Assembly: GCF_035690525.1 (NCBI RefSeq)
Contig: NZ_DASSKM010000001.1
Span: 1 to 15,440 of the forward strand
From: Salinisphaera sp035690525
GTDB taxonomy: Bacteria > Pseudomonadota > Gammaproteobacteria > Nevskiales > Salinisphaeraceae
DNA length: 15,440 nt
Direction: 5' to 3'
In this document: positions 1 to 7,657 of the stretch, in pieces
Position numbering within the stretch: position 1 is the first letter of the stretch
Layout: every line of letters starts with the position of its first letter
Made by a program: the position numbers and the translations under genes
The notes under the pieces: model-generated
What the model was told of the DNA's origin: nothing
What the model saw: only the letters and a program-made list of their open reading frames with translations
The model's database searches: none

Positions 1-57
1 CATCAAAATAGATGAACGACCATCGGCTTAATAAAGCGGACCGCGCAAGCGGGCCGC

Positions 58-74
58 CGCGGCGTCAAGCCGCG
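58..74. other. small GC-rich stem-loop
   Basis: CGCGGC (58-63) pairs perfectly with GCCGCG (69-74) around a 5-nt GTCAA loop. No T-tract follows, so it is not an intrinsic terminator by itself. It is the first of three hairpins in a row before flgF. Confidence 0.5.
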
Positions 75-84
75 AAGCCTTGTC

Positions 85-117
85 AAATCCAGGCCGGACA
101 TGCGCCGGCCTGGATTT
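85..117. other. 13-bp perfect stem-loop
   Basis: AAATCCAGGCCGG (85-97) and CCGGCCTGGATTT (105-117) are perfect inverted repeats around a 7-nt loop. The ends are A-rich and T-rich, giving a terminator-like shape on both strands, although the T run is only three bases. It may stabilise the 3' end of the upstream message or act together with the terminator at 130-155. Confidence 0.65.
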
Positions 118-129
118 GGCGAGGCGTTG

Positions 130-155
130 AAAACAGCCGATTTTTCGGCTGTTTT
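130..155 (+). terminator. intrinsic (rho-independent) terminator before flgF
   Basis: AAAACAGCCGA (130-140) pairs perfectly with TCGGCTGTTTT (145-155) around a TTTT loop. This makes an 11-bp stem with a GC core, ending in a T-tract. Because it is flanked by A4 and T4 it could work in either direction. It lies only 28 nt before the flgF start codon, so it would end transcription of the upstream operon and flgF would then need its own promoter. Confidence 0.75.
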
Positions 156-161
156 GTTGCT
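146..161 (+). promoter_or_regulatory. weak candidate sigma-54 -24/-12 site for flgF
   Basis: GGC at 147-149 and TTGCT at 157-161 have the required GG-N10-GC spacing of RpoN promoters, whose consensus is TGGCACG-N4-TTGCW. The conserved T before GG is a C here, and the ACG part does not match. The predicted start near 172 leaves only about 12 nt before flgF, and the site lies in the 3' arm of the terminator hairpin. RpoN control of flgF operons is known in Pseudomonas, so the context is suitable, but the match is partial. Confidence 0.3.
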
Positions 162-183
162 ACATTGATAATAGGGTGATGCC

Positions 184-939
184 ATGGATCGCTTGATCTA
201 TACGGCCCTGTCCGGGGCGAGCCAGATTCTGGATCGTCAGTCGGTGATGGCCAACAATCTGGCCAACGTCTCGACCATCGGCTTCAAGGCTCAGTTGTCG
301 GCGTATCGCGCCGTTCCGGTCAACGGTTCGGGCCTGGCGACCCGGGTGATCACCGCCGAGACGACGCCGCGGGCGGATCTGTCGCCGGGCCCGATCCGGC
401 ATACCGGACGCAATCTGGACGTGGCCATTGACGGCCCGGGCTGGCTGGCCGTGCAGGCCGATGACGGCAGCGAGGCCTATACCCGCAACGGCAATCTGCA
501 GATCGATGCCACCGGCCTGCTGAAGAGCGGCGGCCATCCGGTATTGTCCAGCAACGGGCGGCCGATCGTGCTGCCGCTCAATGCCACGATCACGATCGCC
601 GCCGACGGCACGATTTCGGCGTTGGGCGGCGGCGCGGAGCCGAACACGGTGTCCCAGGTCGGCCAGCTCAAGCTGGCCGCCTCGGGCGACAACGCCGTGA
701 TCCGCGGCGGCGACGGGCTGTTCCACGCGATCGCGCCCAATGGCGGACCGGCGGGGCCGTTGCGCGCGGACGGTACGGTGCGCGTGGCGCCCGGAGCGCT
801 GGAAGGCAGCAACGTTTCGGCGACCGAGGCCATGGTCAGCATGATCGGCGATGCGCGCCAGTTCGAGATGCAGATGAAGATGCTGTCGCTGGCCGACGAA
901 AACGCCCGTGACGCCAATAAACTGCTCGATGTGAGCTAA
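184..939 (+). CDS. flgF: flagellar basal-body rod protein FlgF
   Basis: FlgF is a proximal rod subunit that joins the rod segments crossing the periplasm and is exported by the flagellar type III apparatus. The 251-residue product is the usual family length. Its N-terminal rod signature lies at residues 1-40, with MANNLANVSTIGFK at about 22-35. The C-terminus has the family-type helix ending LSLADENARDANKLLDVS. The start is supported by AGGG at 173-176. It is followed by a 64-nt gap to flgG that contains a hairpin. FlgF and FlgG are paralogues, but this one is FlgF because of its MDRLIYTALSGA start and its position before flgG. Confidence 0.96.
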   Translation: MDRLIYTALSGASQILDRQSVMANNLANVSTIGFKAQLSAYRAVPVNGSGLATRVITAETTPRADLSPGPIRHTGRNLDVAIDGPGWLAVQADDGSEAYTRNGNLQIDATGLLKSGGHPVLSSNGRPIVLPLNATITIAADGTISALGGGAEPNTVSQVGQLKLAASGDNAVIRGGDGLFHAIAPNGGPAGPLRADGTVRVAPGALEGSNVSATEAMVSMIGDARQFEMQMKMLSLADENARDANKLLDVS

Positions 940-961
940 CCCGGCCCAGCTTGCGGCCGCT

Positions 962-982
962 GCGATCGCCGCCGGCGATCGC
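962..982. other. 9-bp perfect hairpin between flgF and flgG
   Basis: GCGATCGCC (962-970) and GGCGATCGC (974-982) pair perfectly around a GCC triloop. Each arm contains the palindromic octamer GCGATCGC. There is no T-tract. It could modulate flgF/flgG message stability or relative yield: FlgG is needed in larger amounts than FlgF. Confidence 0.55.
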
Positions 983-1003
983 CAACGTACGAGGGGACAA
1001 CTC

Positions 1004-1786
1004 ATGATCCGATCGCTCTGGATCGCCAAGACCGGCCTGGAAAGCCAGCAGGCCAAGCTCGACACTATTTCCAACAATCTGGCCAACGTCTCGACCAACG
1101 GCTTCAAGCGTTCGCGGGCGGTATTTCAGGATTTGCTGTATCAGGATATCCGTCAGCCCGGCGCCGCGTCGTCGGTGCAGACCAACCTGCCGTCGGGCCT
1201 GCAGATCGGCTCGGGCGTGCAGCAAGTGGCCAACGAACGGCTGCACACGCAGGGAAGCCTCGAGCAGACGGGCAACTCCAAGGACGTGGCGATCGAGGGC
1301 AAGGGCTTGTTTGCGGTCCAGATGCCTGACGGCAGCACCGCCTATACCCGCGACGGCAGTTTCCAGCTCGATCAGAACGGCCAGTTGGTCACGGCTACGG
1401 GTTTCCCGATCGAGCCCGGCATCGTGGTGCCGGAGAACGCGCTGTCGATCAGCATCGCGCCGGACGGCACCGTTTCCGTCACCCAGCCGGGCTCTACCGC
1501 GTCCAATGAAATCGGCCAGATGCAGTTGTCGACTTTCATCAATCCGGCCGGCCTGCAGAGTATCGGTAACAATCTGTACAAGGAAACCACCTCGTCGGGC
1601 CCGCGCAACGACAATCCGCCGGGCGTGAACGGCGCCGGTCTGCTGCGCCAGAAATACGTCGAGACCTCGAACGTCAACGTGGTCGAGGAAATGGTGAACA
1701 TGATCGCCACCCAGCGCGCCTACGAGATCAACTCCAAGGCGGTGGAAACCTCTGACCAGATGCTGCAGCGTCTGGCGCAGCTTTAA
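1004..1786 (+). CDS. flgG: flagellar distal rod protein FlgG
   Basis: FlgG builds the distal rod that passes through the P and L rings and connects to the hook. The product has 260 residues, the canonical length. It shows the rod motif SNNLANVSTNGFK at residues 23-35, the central signature IEGKGLFAVQMPDGSTAYTR, and a C-terminal stretch VEEMVNMIATQRAYEINSK that is strongly diagnostic of FlgG. A ribosome binding site AGGGG lies at 992-996. The gene precedes flgH by 14 nt, consistent with one operon. Confidence 0.98.
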   Translation: MIRSLWIAKTGLESQQAKLDTISNNLANVSTNGFKRSRAVFQDLLYQDIRQPGAASSVQTNLPSGLQIGSGVQQVANERLHTQGSLEQTGNSKDVAIEGKGLFAVQMPDGSTAYTRDGSFQLDQNGQLVTATGFPIEPGIVVPENALSISIAPDGTVSVTQPGSTASNEIGQMQLSTFINPAGLQSIGNNLYKETTSSGPRNDNPPGVNGAGLLRQKYVETSNVNVVEEMVNMIATQRAYEINSKAVETSDQMLQRLAQL

Positions 1787-1800
1787 TCGGGCAGGGCGCC

Positions 1801-2490
1801 GTGCGTAAATTACGCAACATGAGTCGGCCGGCGCGTTTGATCGCGGCCGTCGCGCTGGTCGGCGTGCTCGGCGCCTGTGCACAGCTGCCGCGGCACGACA
1901 TCGTGACCGGGCCGACCAAGGCCAAGCCGCTGCCGCCGCCCACGCCGGCGAGCAACGGCTCGATCTTCCAGGCGGCGTACAACAAGCCGCTGTTCGAGGA
2001 CCGGCGTCCGCGCCAAGTGGGGGATATTCTGACCGTGGTCCTGAACGAGGATCTGGCGGCCACGAAATCCTCGGGGTCCAATGCCAGCCGCGACGGCTCG
2101 GTCGGTTTCAGTCCGACCGCGGTGCCGGACGTGCTCGGCGACTGGCTCGGCGACCAAACCACCGATCTGTCGGGCTCTAACGGCTTCCAGGGTTCGGGGG
2201 ATGCCAACGCCTCGAACACCTTCACCGGCAAGATTACGGTCACGGTCATGCAGGTGCTGGCCAACGGCAATCTTAAGGTGGCGGGCGAGAAGCGCATCGG
2301 TATCAATCAGGGCACCGAATATCTGTTGTTCTCGGGCGTGGTCAATCCGCGCATGATCAGTGCCGACAGCACGATCACGTCGACCCAGGTCGCCAACGCG
2401 CGCCTGGAGTACTACGGCGACGGCTATATCGCCGAGGCCCAGCACATGGGCTGGCTGCAGCGTGTGCTGCTGAATATTTCGCCGCTTTAG
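1801..2490 (+). CDS. flgH: flagellar L-ring lipoprotein FlgH
   Basis: FlgH forms the L-ring bushing in the outer membrane. The 229-residue product carries a lipoprotein signal ending in the lipobox LGAC, with the lipidated cysteine at residue 26 of the GTG-initiated form. A typical FlgH body follows, including FEDRRPRQVGDILTVVLNE and the C-terminal ARLEYYGDGYIAEAQHMGWL. Two starts are possible: GTG at 1801 with AGGG at 1793-1796 (short 4-nt spacing), or ATG at 1819, which has no clear ribosome binding site but still leaves an adequate 20-residue signal. I prefer the GTG start only weakly. Confidence 0.95.
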   Translation: MRKLRNMSRPARLIAAVALVGVLGACAQLPRHDIVTGPTKAKPLPPPTPASNGSIFQAAYNKPLFEDRRPRQVGDILTVVLNEDLAATKSSGSNASRDGSVGFSPTAVPDVLGDWLGDQTTDLSGSNGFQGSGDANASNTFTGKITVTVMQVLANGNLKVAGEKRIGINQGTEYLLFSGVVNPRMISADSTITSTQVANARLEYYGDGYIAEAQHMGWLQRVLLNISPL

Positions 2491-2507
2491 CCAGGATGGA
2501 GACCGCG

Positions 2508-3629
2508 ATGAAAGGGGGGATCATTCGGGCCGGCGCATTCGCGCTGATCACGATGCTGCTGGTGCTGGCGATCTCGGTTCCGGCCAGCGCCCAACGGCTC
2601 GGCGATATCGCCACCTTCGACGGCGTGCGCTCCAACCCGTTGGTCGGGTACGGTTTGGTGGTCGGGTTGAACAATACCGGCGACCAGACCACCCAGACGC
2701 CGTTTACCGGCCAGGCGGTGCGCAACATGCTCACCCAGTTGGGCGTGACCGTGGCCGGCGGCAGTAATATGCAGCTGAAGAACGTGGCGGCGGTGATGGT
2801 CACCGCCGATCTGCCGGCGTTCGCCGCCACCGGTCAGTACATCAGCGTGACCGTATCCTCGATCGGCAACGCCGACAGCCTGACCGGCGGTACATTGCTG
2901 ATGACGCCGCTCAAGGGCGCCGACGGCAAGATTTATGCGTTGGCCCAGGGCAATGTGCTGGCGCCGGGGTTGAGCGTGGAAGCCGCGGGTTCGAGCGTGC
3001 AGGTCAACCAGACCGCGGCCGGGCGTATTCCCGAGGGCGCGGTGGTCGAGCGCACGGTCGATTCCAACTTCGCCGCCAACGGCACCATCGACCTGGAATT
3101 GAAGGACGCCGATTTCGCCACCGCCACCCGCGCCATGCAGGCCGTGAACAATCGGTTCGGCCGCTCGATCGCGACCGCCATGAATTCGCGCCTGGTTTCG
3201 ATCGCAATACCGCCGGATGTCGGTTCGACGGTCGCCTTCATGGCCGCGATCCAGAATATCCAGGTCCGGCCGGGTACGCCCGAGCCGCGCGTGATCCTGA
3301 ATTCGCGCACCGGCTCGGTGGTGATGAACGGTCGGGTTACGCTCGACCCGGCGGCGGTCGCCCACGGCAGCCTGTCGGTGACCATCGATTCCAACCCGAT
3401 CGTGTCGCAGCCGAACGCTTTTTCGGGCGGCCGGACCGTCGTGTTGCCCAATGCCGATATCAACGTCCAGCAGGGCGACGGCTCGCTCAATTATGTGCCG
3501 CGGAGCACGTCGCTGCGACAGGTCATCAACGCCTTGAACCGGCTGGGCGCGACCCCGGTGGATCTGATGGCGATTCTCGAGGCGTTGAAGGCCGCGGGCG
3601 CGCTCAACGCCGATCTGGAGGTGATCTGA
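2508..3629 (+). CDS. flgI: flagellar P-ring protein FlgI
   Basis: FlgI is the periplasmic P-ring subunit around the rod at the peptidoglycan layer. From the ATG at 2508 it has 373 residues with a clear Sec signal: a hydrophobic core at about 9-24 and predicted cleavage after ASA at residue 28. The mature start QRLGDIATFDGVRSNPLVGY is the classical FlgI N-terminus. An in-frame ATG at 2496 would give 377 residues, but its putative ribosome binding site would touch the start codon, whereas GGAG at 2498-2501 is ideally spaced for 2508. The stop codon shares one base with the flgJ ATG, indicating translational coupling. Confidence 0.96.
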   Translation: MKGGIIRAGAFALITMLLVLAISVPASAQRLGDIATFDGVRSNPLVGYGLVVGLNNTGDQTTQTPFTGQAVRNMLTQLGVTVAGGSNMQLKNVAAVMVTADLPAFAATGQYISVTVSSIGNADSLTGGTLLMTPLKGADGKIYALAQGNVLAPGLSVEAAGSSVQVNQTAAGRIPEGAVVERTVDSNFAANGTIDLELKDADFATATRAMQAVNNRFGRSIATAMNSRLVSIAIPPDVGSTVAFMAAIQNIQVRPGTPEPRVILNSRTGSVVMNGRVTLDPAAVAHGSLSVTIDSNPIVSQPNAFSGGRTVVLPNADINVQQGDGSLNYVPRSTSLRQVINALNRLGATPVDLMAILEALKAAGALNADLEVI

Positions 3630-4708
3630 TGACCGTGCCCTCCGTCAGCGCTGCGTTCGCCTACGACGTCTCCGCGATCCAAAAGCTCAAGTACACCGCG
3701 TCGCAGCAATCCGACGGCGGCGTGCACAAGGTCGCGCAGCAGTTCGAGGCCATGTTCATCAAAGAGATGCTGTCGAGTATGCGCGCGGCGATCCCGCAAT
3801 CGCATCTGCTGGGCGACTCCACGGTCGACAAGCAGTATCAGGACATGATGGACGCGCAGTGGTCGCAAACCCTGGCGCAGCGCGGCATGGGCCTGGCCGA
3901 TATGCTGGAAAAACAGCTCATCGGGCATGTCGGCGGCGCCGATGCGCATAGCGACGGCCAGGCGGGATCCGCGCCGAAGATCGCGCAGGCCACGCCGCGG
4001 GCGCTGGCGCCCTCGGAGTCGCTGGCCTCGATCCGGGCCCAGCGTGAAGCCGCGATGCCCGCGAGCCCGCAGAAAATCGCGGCGGCAGCCCGCGAGACGG
4101 CGCCGATAATCGACCCGGCCCGTGCCGGCCGCGCGCCGCTGCTATCGTTCGGCGACGCGCCGCTCGACAGCGACTTGGCGCCCGCGCACGTTCGCGATTT
4201 CGTCCAACGCCTACAGGCGCCGGCCGCGATGGCCGCGGGTCGTACCGGTCTGTCGGCGCGTCTGATCCTCGCCCAGGCCGCGCTCGAGACCGGCTGGGGC
4301 CGGCACGAGATCACCACCGATAACGGCGCGCCTAGCTTCAACGTCTTCAATATCAAGGCCGACGGCTGGGACGGCGCGGCCACCGAGGTCGTCACCCATG
4401 AATACGCCGACGGCGCCATGCGGGCCACCCGGGCGGGCTTTCGGGTCTACGATTCCTACGATCAGGCATTTTCCGACTATGCGCGGCTGATCGATTCCTC
4501 GCCGCGCTATGCCGCAGCGCGTCGGGCCGACACGCCCGAAGCGGCTGCGCGCGCGCTCCAGGATGGCGGCTACGCAACCGATCCCGACTATGCCGACAAG
4601 CTGGTCGCGGTGATGAAATCCATCCCGGCGGAGGTGCCGGGCGGCTTGTTCGCCGATGCCGGCGGCGCGGTGGTCGATATGGCATCGCCTAGCGGGCCGT
4701 TGATTTGA
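3629..4708 (+). CDS. flgJ: flagellar rod cap / peptidoglycan hydrolase FlgJ
   Basis: FlgJ caps the growing rod and locally opens the peptidoglycan. The 359-residue protein has two parts. The N-terminal rod-binding domain (about 1-100) contains QQFEAMFIKEMLSSMRAA. The C-terminal glucosaminidase/GH73-type domain (from about 185) has the motif AALETGWG, in which Glu220 matches the known catalytic glutamate, followed by NVFNIKADGW. A low-complexity Ala-rich linker (about 101-185) joins them and makes the protein longer than the 313-residue enterobacterial form. Two-domain FlgJ is characteristic of beta- and gammaproteobacteria. It overlaps flgI by one base. Confidence 0.96.
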   Translation: MTVPSVSAAFAYDVSAIQKLKYTASQQSDGGVHKVAQQFEAMFIKEMLSSMRAAIPQSHLLGDSTVDKQYQDMMDAQWSQTLAQRGMGLADMLEKQLIGHVGGADAHSDGQAGSAPKIAQATPRALAPSESLASIRAQREAAMPASPQKIAAAARETAPIIDPARAGRAPLLSFGDAPLDSDLAPAHVRDFVQRLQAPAAMAAGRTGLSARLILAQAALETGWGRHEITTDNGAPSFNVFNIKADGWDGAATEVVTHEYADGAMRATRAGFRVYDSYDQAFSDYARLIDSSPRYAAARRADTPEAAARALQDGGYATDPDYADKLVAVMKSIPAEVPGGLFADAGGAVVDMASPSGPLI

Positions 4709-4717
4709 TGACCGGGC

Positions 4718-4744
4718 TCAAGTTTCATTGCCGGCTGCCGTTGA
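4718..4744 (+). promoter_or_regulatory. sigma-28 (FliA) promoter for flgKL
   Basis: TCAAGTTT (4718-4725), exactly 11 nt (4726-4736), then GCCGTTGA (4737-4744) fits the enterobacterial sigma-28 consensus TAAAGTTT-N11-GCCGATAA at 7 of 8 and 6 of 8 positions with exact spacing. It lies in the only sizeable gap of the flg cluster downstream of flgF, between flgJ and flgK. Transcription would begin near 4751-4753, leaving a leader of about 45 nt that carries AAGAGGA at 4778-4784. In Salmonella flgKL also has a late FliA promoter, which supports the call. Confidence 0.8.
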
Positions 4745-4795
4745 CTCTTATATAGCGGCCATTGATCGCGAGCCGACAAGAGGAACACCGCCGTC

Positions 4796-6427
4796 ATGTC
4801 CAATCTGTTCGGAATCGGCCTGTCGGGCCTCGGCGCTGCCCAGGCCGGTCTGACGACCACCAGCAACAACATCAGCAACGTCAACACGCCGGGCTATACC
4901 CGGCGTAGAGCGCTGCTGGCCGAAGTCGCGAACTCGAATGGCGGCGGCGGCGGCGTGACGGTGACCGGCATCCAGCGCCAGTACGCCCAGTTCCTCACCG
5001 CCCAGCTCAACGACGCCCAGTCCACAGCCTCGGCCACCGAAAGCCATCTGAATCAGATCTCGCAGATCGATAATCTGCTGGGCGACAGCGACGCCGGACT
5101 GGCGCCGCGCATCCAGGATTTTTTCGATAGCCTGGCCACCTTGGCCGGTTCGCCCGAGGATTCCTCGGCGCGCAACGCCGTGCTGGGCGATGCCCGGGAT
5201 ATGGCCAGCCGGTTTCGCTCGTTCGCCTCGACGCTGTCGGATATGGGCGATGCGGTGGACAAGCGGATCGCGGGCGCGGTGGACGAGGTCAACAACAACG
5301 CATCCCAAATCGCCGCGCTCAATAAGCAGATCACGGTGACCCAGGCCCGCACCGGCCAACCGCCGAACGATCTTCTCGACCAGCGCGATCAACTGGTTGC
5401 CGAAACGGCCAAGCTAATCAACGTCGACGTCACCAAGAACGACGACGGCAGCTACAACCTCACCGTTGGCGGCCAAGCGCTGGTCGACGCCAACGGCAGT
5501 CATCGGTTGACCACCGTTACCGATCCCGACGACCCCACCCGCCAGCGTCTGGGCTATGTCAGCGCCGACGGCAGCACACGCGTGATTCCCAGCGATCGCG
5601 TCACCGGCGGCGAGATCAGCGGTCTGCTGTCGTTCGCGGCCGATTCGCTGGCGCCGGCCCGGGCCAAGCTCGGCCAGACCGCACACGATCTGGCGGTCGC
5701 GGTCAATGCGCAGCATAAACAGGGCACCGATCTTGCCGGCGATCCCGGCACGGCGCTGTTCGCTACCGGCCAGCCAAAGGTGTACGCGAGCGAGAACAAC
5801 ACCGGTGCCGCAACCGCATCGGTCGCTTTCGCCGCGGGCCAGAGCGAGCGCGTGACCGCCGACAATTACCGTATCGAGTACAACGCCGCCGGCGATTATG
5901 AAGTCACGCGCGCGGGCGACGGCTCGAGTGTGGATACCGACTTCGACAGCGCCACGAATACCCTGTCCTTCGGCGGGCTCGAGGTGACGATCTCGGGGGC
6001 GCCCGACGAGGGCGACGTGTTCACGGTCCGCCCGCTCGATGACGCCGCCGCGTCGTTCTCGGTCGCCATCTCCGATCCGGCCAAGCTGGCGGCCGGCCAG
6101 GACGGCAGCCCGGGCGACAACACCAACGCCAACGCGCTGGCGGCGCTGCAACAGGCCGACGTGGTCGAAGGCAAACGCAGCTTTTCCGAAAACTATGCGC
6201 AACTGGTCGGCGACATCGGCAACCAGACCCAGTCGCTGCAGGTCAATTCCGATTCCGAAAACGCGCTGACCGACGAGCTCCGCCAGGCGCAGCAATCGGT
6301 CTCCGGCGTCAACCTCGACGAAGCGTATGTCAACCTCCTGTACTACCGACAGATGTATCAAGCCAACGCCCGTGTCATCCAGACCGCGTCGACCGTGTTC
6401 GACACGGTACTGAGCCTTGGCCGCTAA
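4796..6427 (+). CDS. flgK: flagellar hook-associated protein 1 FlgK
   Basis: FlgK is the first hook-filament junction protein, secreted by the flagellar export system and placed on the finished hook. The 543-residue length is typical. The N-terminus has the axial-protein motif SNNISNVNTPGYTRRR at residues 23-38. The C-terminus has LDEAYVNLLYYRQMYQ and ends in the helix VIQTASTVFDTVLSLGR, both classic FlgK signatures. A purine-rich AAGAGGA lies 11 nt before the ATG. The gene is preceded by a sigma-28 promoter and followed after 12 nt by flgL. Confidence 0.97.
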   Translation: MSNLFGIGLSGLGAAQAGLTTTSNNISNVNTPGYTRRRALLAEVANSNGGGGGVTVTGIQRQYAQFLTAQLNDAQSTASATESHLNQISQIDNLLGDSDAGLAPRIQDFFDSLATLAGSPEDSSARNAVLGDARDMASRFRSFASTLSDMGDAVDKRIAGAVDEVNNNASQIAALNKQITVTQARTGQPPNDLLDQRDQLVAETAKLINVDVTKNDDGSYNLTVGGQALVDANGSHRLTTVTDPDDPTRQRLGYVSADGSTRVIPSDRVTGGEISGLLSFAADSLAPARAKLGQTAHDLAVAVNAQHKQGTDLAGDPGTALFATGQPKVYASENNTGAATASVAFAAGQSERVTADNYRIEYNAAGDYEVTRAGDGSSVDTDFDSATNTLSFGGLEVTISGAPDEGDVFTVRPLDDAAASFSVAISDPAKLAAGQDGSPGDNTNANALAALQQADVVEGKRSFSENYAQLVGDIGNQTQSLQVNSDSENALTDELRQAQQSVSGVNLDEAYVNLLYYRQMYQANARVIQTASTVFDTVLSLGR

Positions 6428-6439
6428 CCGGATATCGCC

Positions 6440-7657
6440 ATGCGTCTGAGCACCAACACCATCTATGCGATCGGCACCCAGTCGATACTCGACCAGCAGT
6501 CGCGCGTCTCGAAGATCGGCCAGCAAATAGCGACCCAGAAGCGCATCACCAAGCCCTCGGACGATCCCCGCGGCGCCGCGCAGGTGCTCAATCTGCAGCA
6601 GGCGAAGCGGATCAACGAGCAATACGCCGCGACCCGGGCGACGCTGGAAATCCAGCTCTCCTCCGAGGAGAACCAGCTCAATCAAGTGACCGATGGATTA
6701 ACCGCGGCCAAGCAAACGCTGGTCGCCGCGGCCAACGGCACGTTGAGCGACGCGGATCGCGAGTCGTACGCGAATGAATTGGAGGGCATATATCAGCAGA
6801 TGCTGTCGGCCGCCAACGCCAAGGACGGCAGCGGCGACTATATCTTCGCCGGCTTCAAATCCGGCCAAACGCCGTTCACCGGCAGCGCCGGCAATCTGGT
6901 CTATAACGGCGACAATGGTCAGCGTGAGTTGCAGGTCGACAGTTCGCGAACCATGCGGGCCAACGATTCCGGTTTGGCGGTCTTTGCCGCCACCACCGCC
7001 AGCGCCACCTATATCGCGACCGCGGACCAGGGCAACCAAGGCAGCAGTACTTACAGCTCGCTGGATGTCGTGGCCGCGGACGCCGACGACTACGGCCATC
7101 GATTCAAGCTGACTTTCTCCGGCAACGGCGCCGACGCCACCTACAGCGTCGTCGACAGTACAACCGGGGACACGCTGATCAACAATGCGGCCTATCAATC
7201 CGGTCAGACGATCGCGCTCGGGAACGGTCTGCAGACCACGATCGAGGGCGAGCCGGCCGACGGCGACAGCTATACCTTCGCCAAGGGCGCCGATTCGGAC
7301 AGCAATATCCTGAACGCACTGGCCCACGCCGTGGATGTGCTGCGCCAGCCGATCGACAGCGACGCCGCCCAGGCGCGGTTCACCAATACCGTCAATCGCG
7401 CCAATCGCCAGGTCGACAACGCGCTCGACAACGTGTTGTCGGTGCGTTCGGATCTCGGCACCAGGCTCAACGAACTCGATAATCTGGACAGCGTGGGCGA
7501 AACGCAGAACGTGACCTACAAGCAGAACATCTCCAATCTGCGCGACATAGACTGGGTTTCGGCGATCTCCGATTTTTCGCTCGCCCGGGTGGCACTACAA
7601 GCTTCCCGGCAGACGTTTATGAGCGTGCAGCAGATGTCGCTGTTCAGCCAGAAATAG
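6440..7657 (+). CDS. flgL: flagellar hook-associated protein 3 FlgL
   Basis: FlgL is the second hook-filament junction protein, lying between FlgK and the filament. The 405-residue product has the flagellin-like N-terminus, including MRLSTNTIYA at 1-10 and KPSDDP at 38-43, and a C-terminal helix containing FSLARVALQASRQTFMSVQQ that is diagnostic for FlgL. The ribosome binding site is weak, and its closeness to flgK suggests coupled translation. The last 14 nt overlap the end of the convergent fliR, and no intrinsic terminator is visible after flgL. Confidence 0.96.
   Translation: MRLSTNTIYAIGTQSILDQQSRVSKIGQQIATQKRITKPSDDPRGAAQVLNLQQAKRINEQYAATRATLEIQLSSEENQLNQVTDGLTAAKQTLVAAANGTLSDADRESYANELEGIYQQMLSAANAKDGSGDYIFAGFKSGQTPFTGSAGNLVYNGDNGQRELQVDSSRTMRANDSGLAVFAATTASATYIATADQGNQGSSTYSSLDVVAADADDYGHRFKLTFSGNGADATYSVVDSTTGDTLINNAAYQSGQTIALGNGLQTTIEGEPADGDSYTFAKGADSDSNILNALAHAVDVLRQPIDSDAAQARFTNTVNRANRQVDNALDNVLSVRSDLGTRLNELDNLDSVGETQNVTYKQNISNLRDIDWVSAISDFSLARVALQASRQTFMSVQQMSLFSQK

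Larger units (their letters stand above)
1..183. other. non-coding leader upstream of flgF
   Basis: No convincing coding region is seen here. On the + strand one frame stops at 13-15, one at about 29-31 and one within the first ten bases, so any upstream gene (flgE would be expected from usual gene order) ends before or just inside the window edge. The segment holds three consecutive stem-loops, a possible sigma-54 type site, and the flgF ribosome binding site AGGG at 173-176, seven bases before the ATG. The layout suggests that flgF begins a transcription unit separate from the upstream rod/hook genes, as is known in Pseudomonas. Confidence 0.7.

Noticed and set aside
167..172. GATAAT as a sigma-70 -10 box for flgF
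   Set aside because: No acceptable -35 is present at 16-18 nt upstream, and the transcription start would fall at the ribosome binding site.
962..982. GCGATCGC octamers as a HIP1-type repeat signal
   Set aside because: These two copies are simply the arms of one hairpin. I did not survey the rest of the window for the octamer, but nothing points to a cyanobacterial genome.
5414..6685. 423-residue open frame on the - strand opposite flgK and flgL
   Set aside because: It spans the flgK-flgL boundary and has no recognisable motif. flgK and flgL have strong signatures at both ends.
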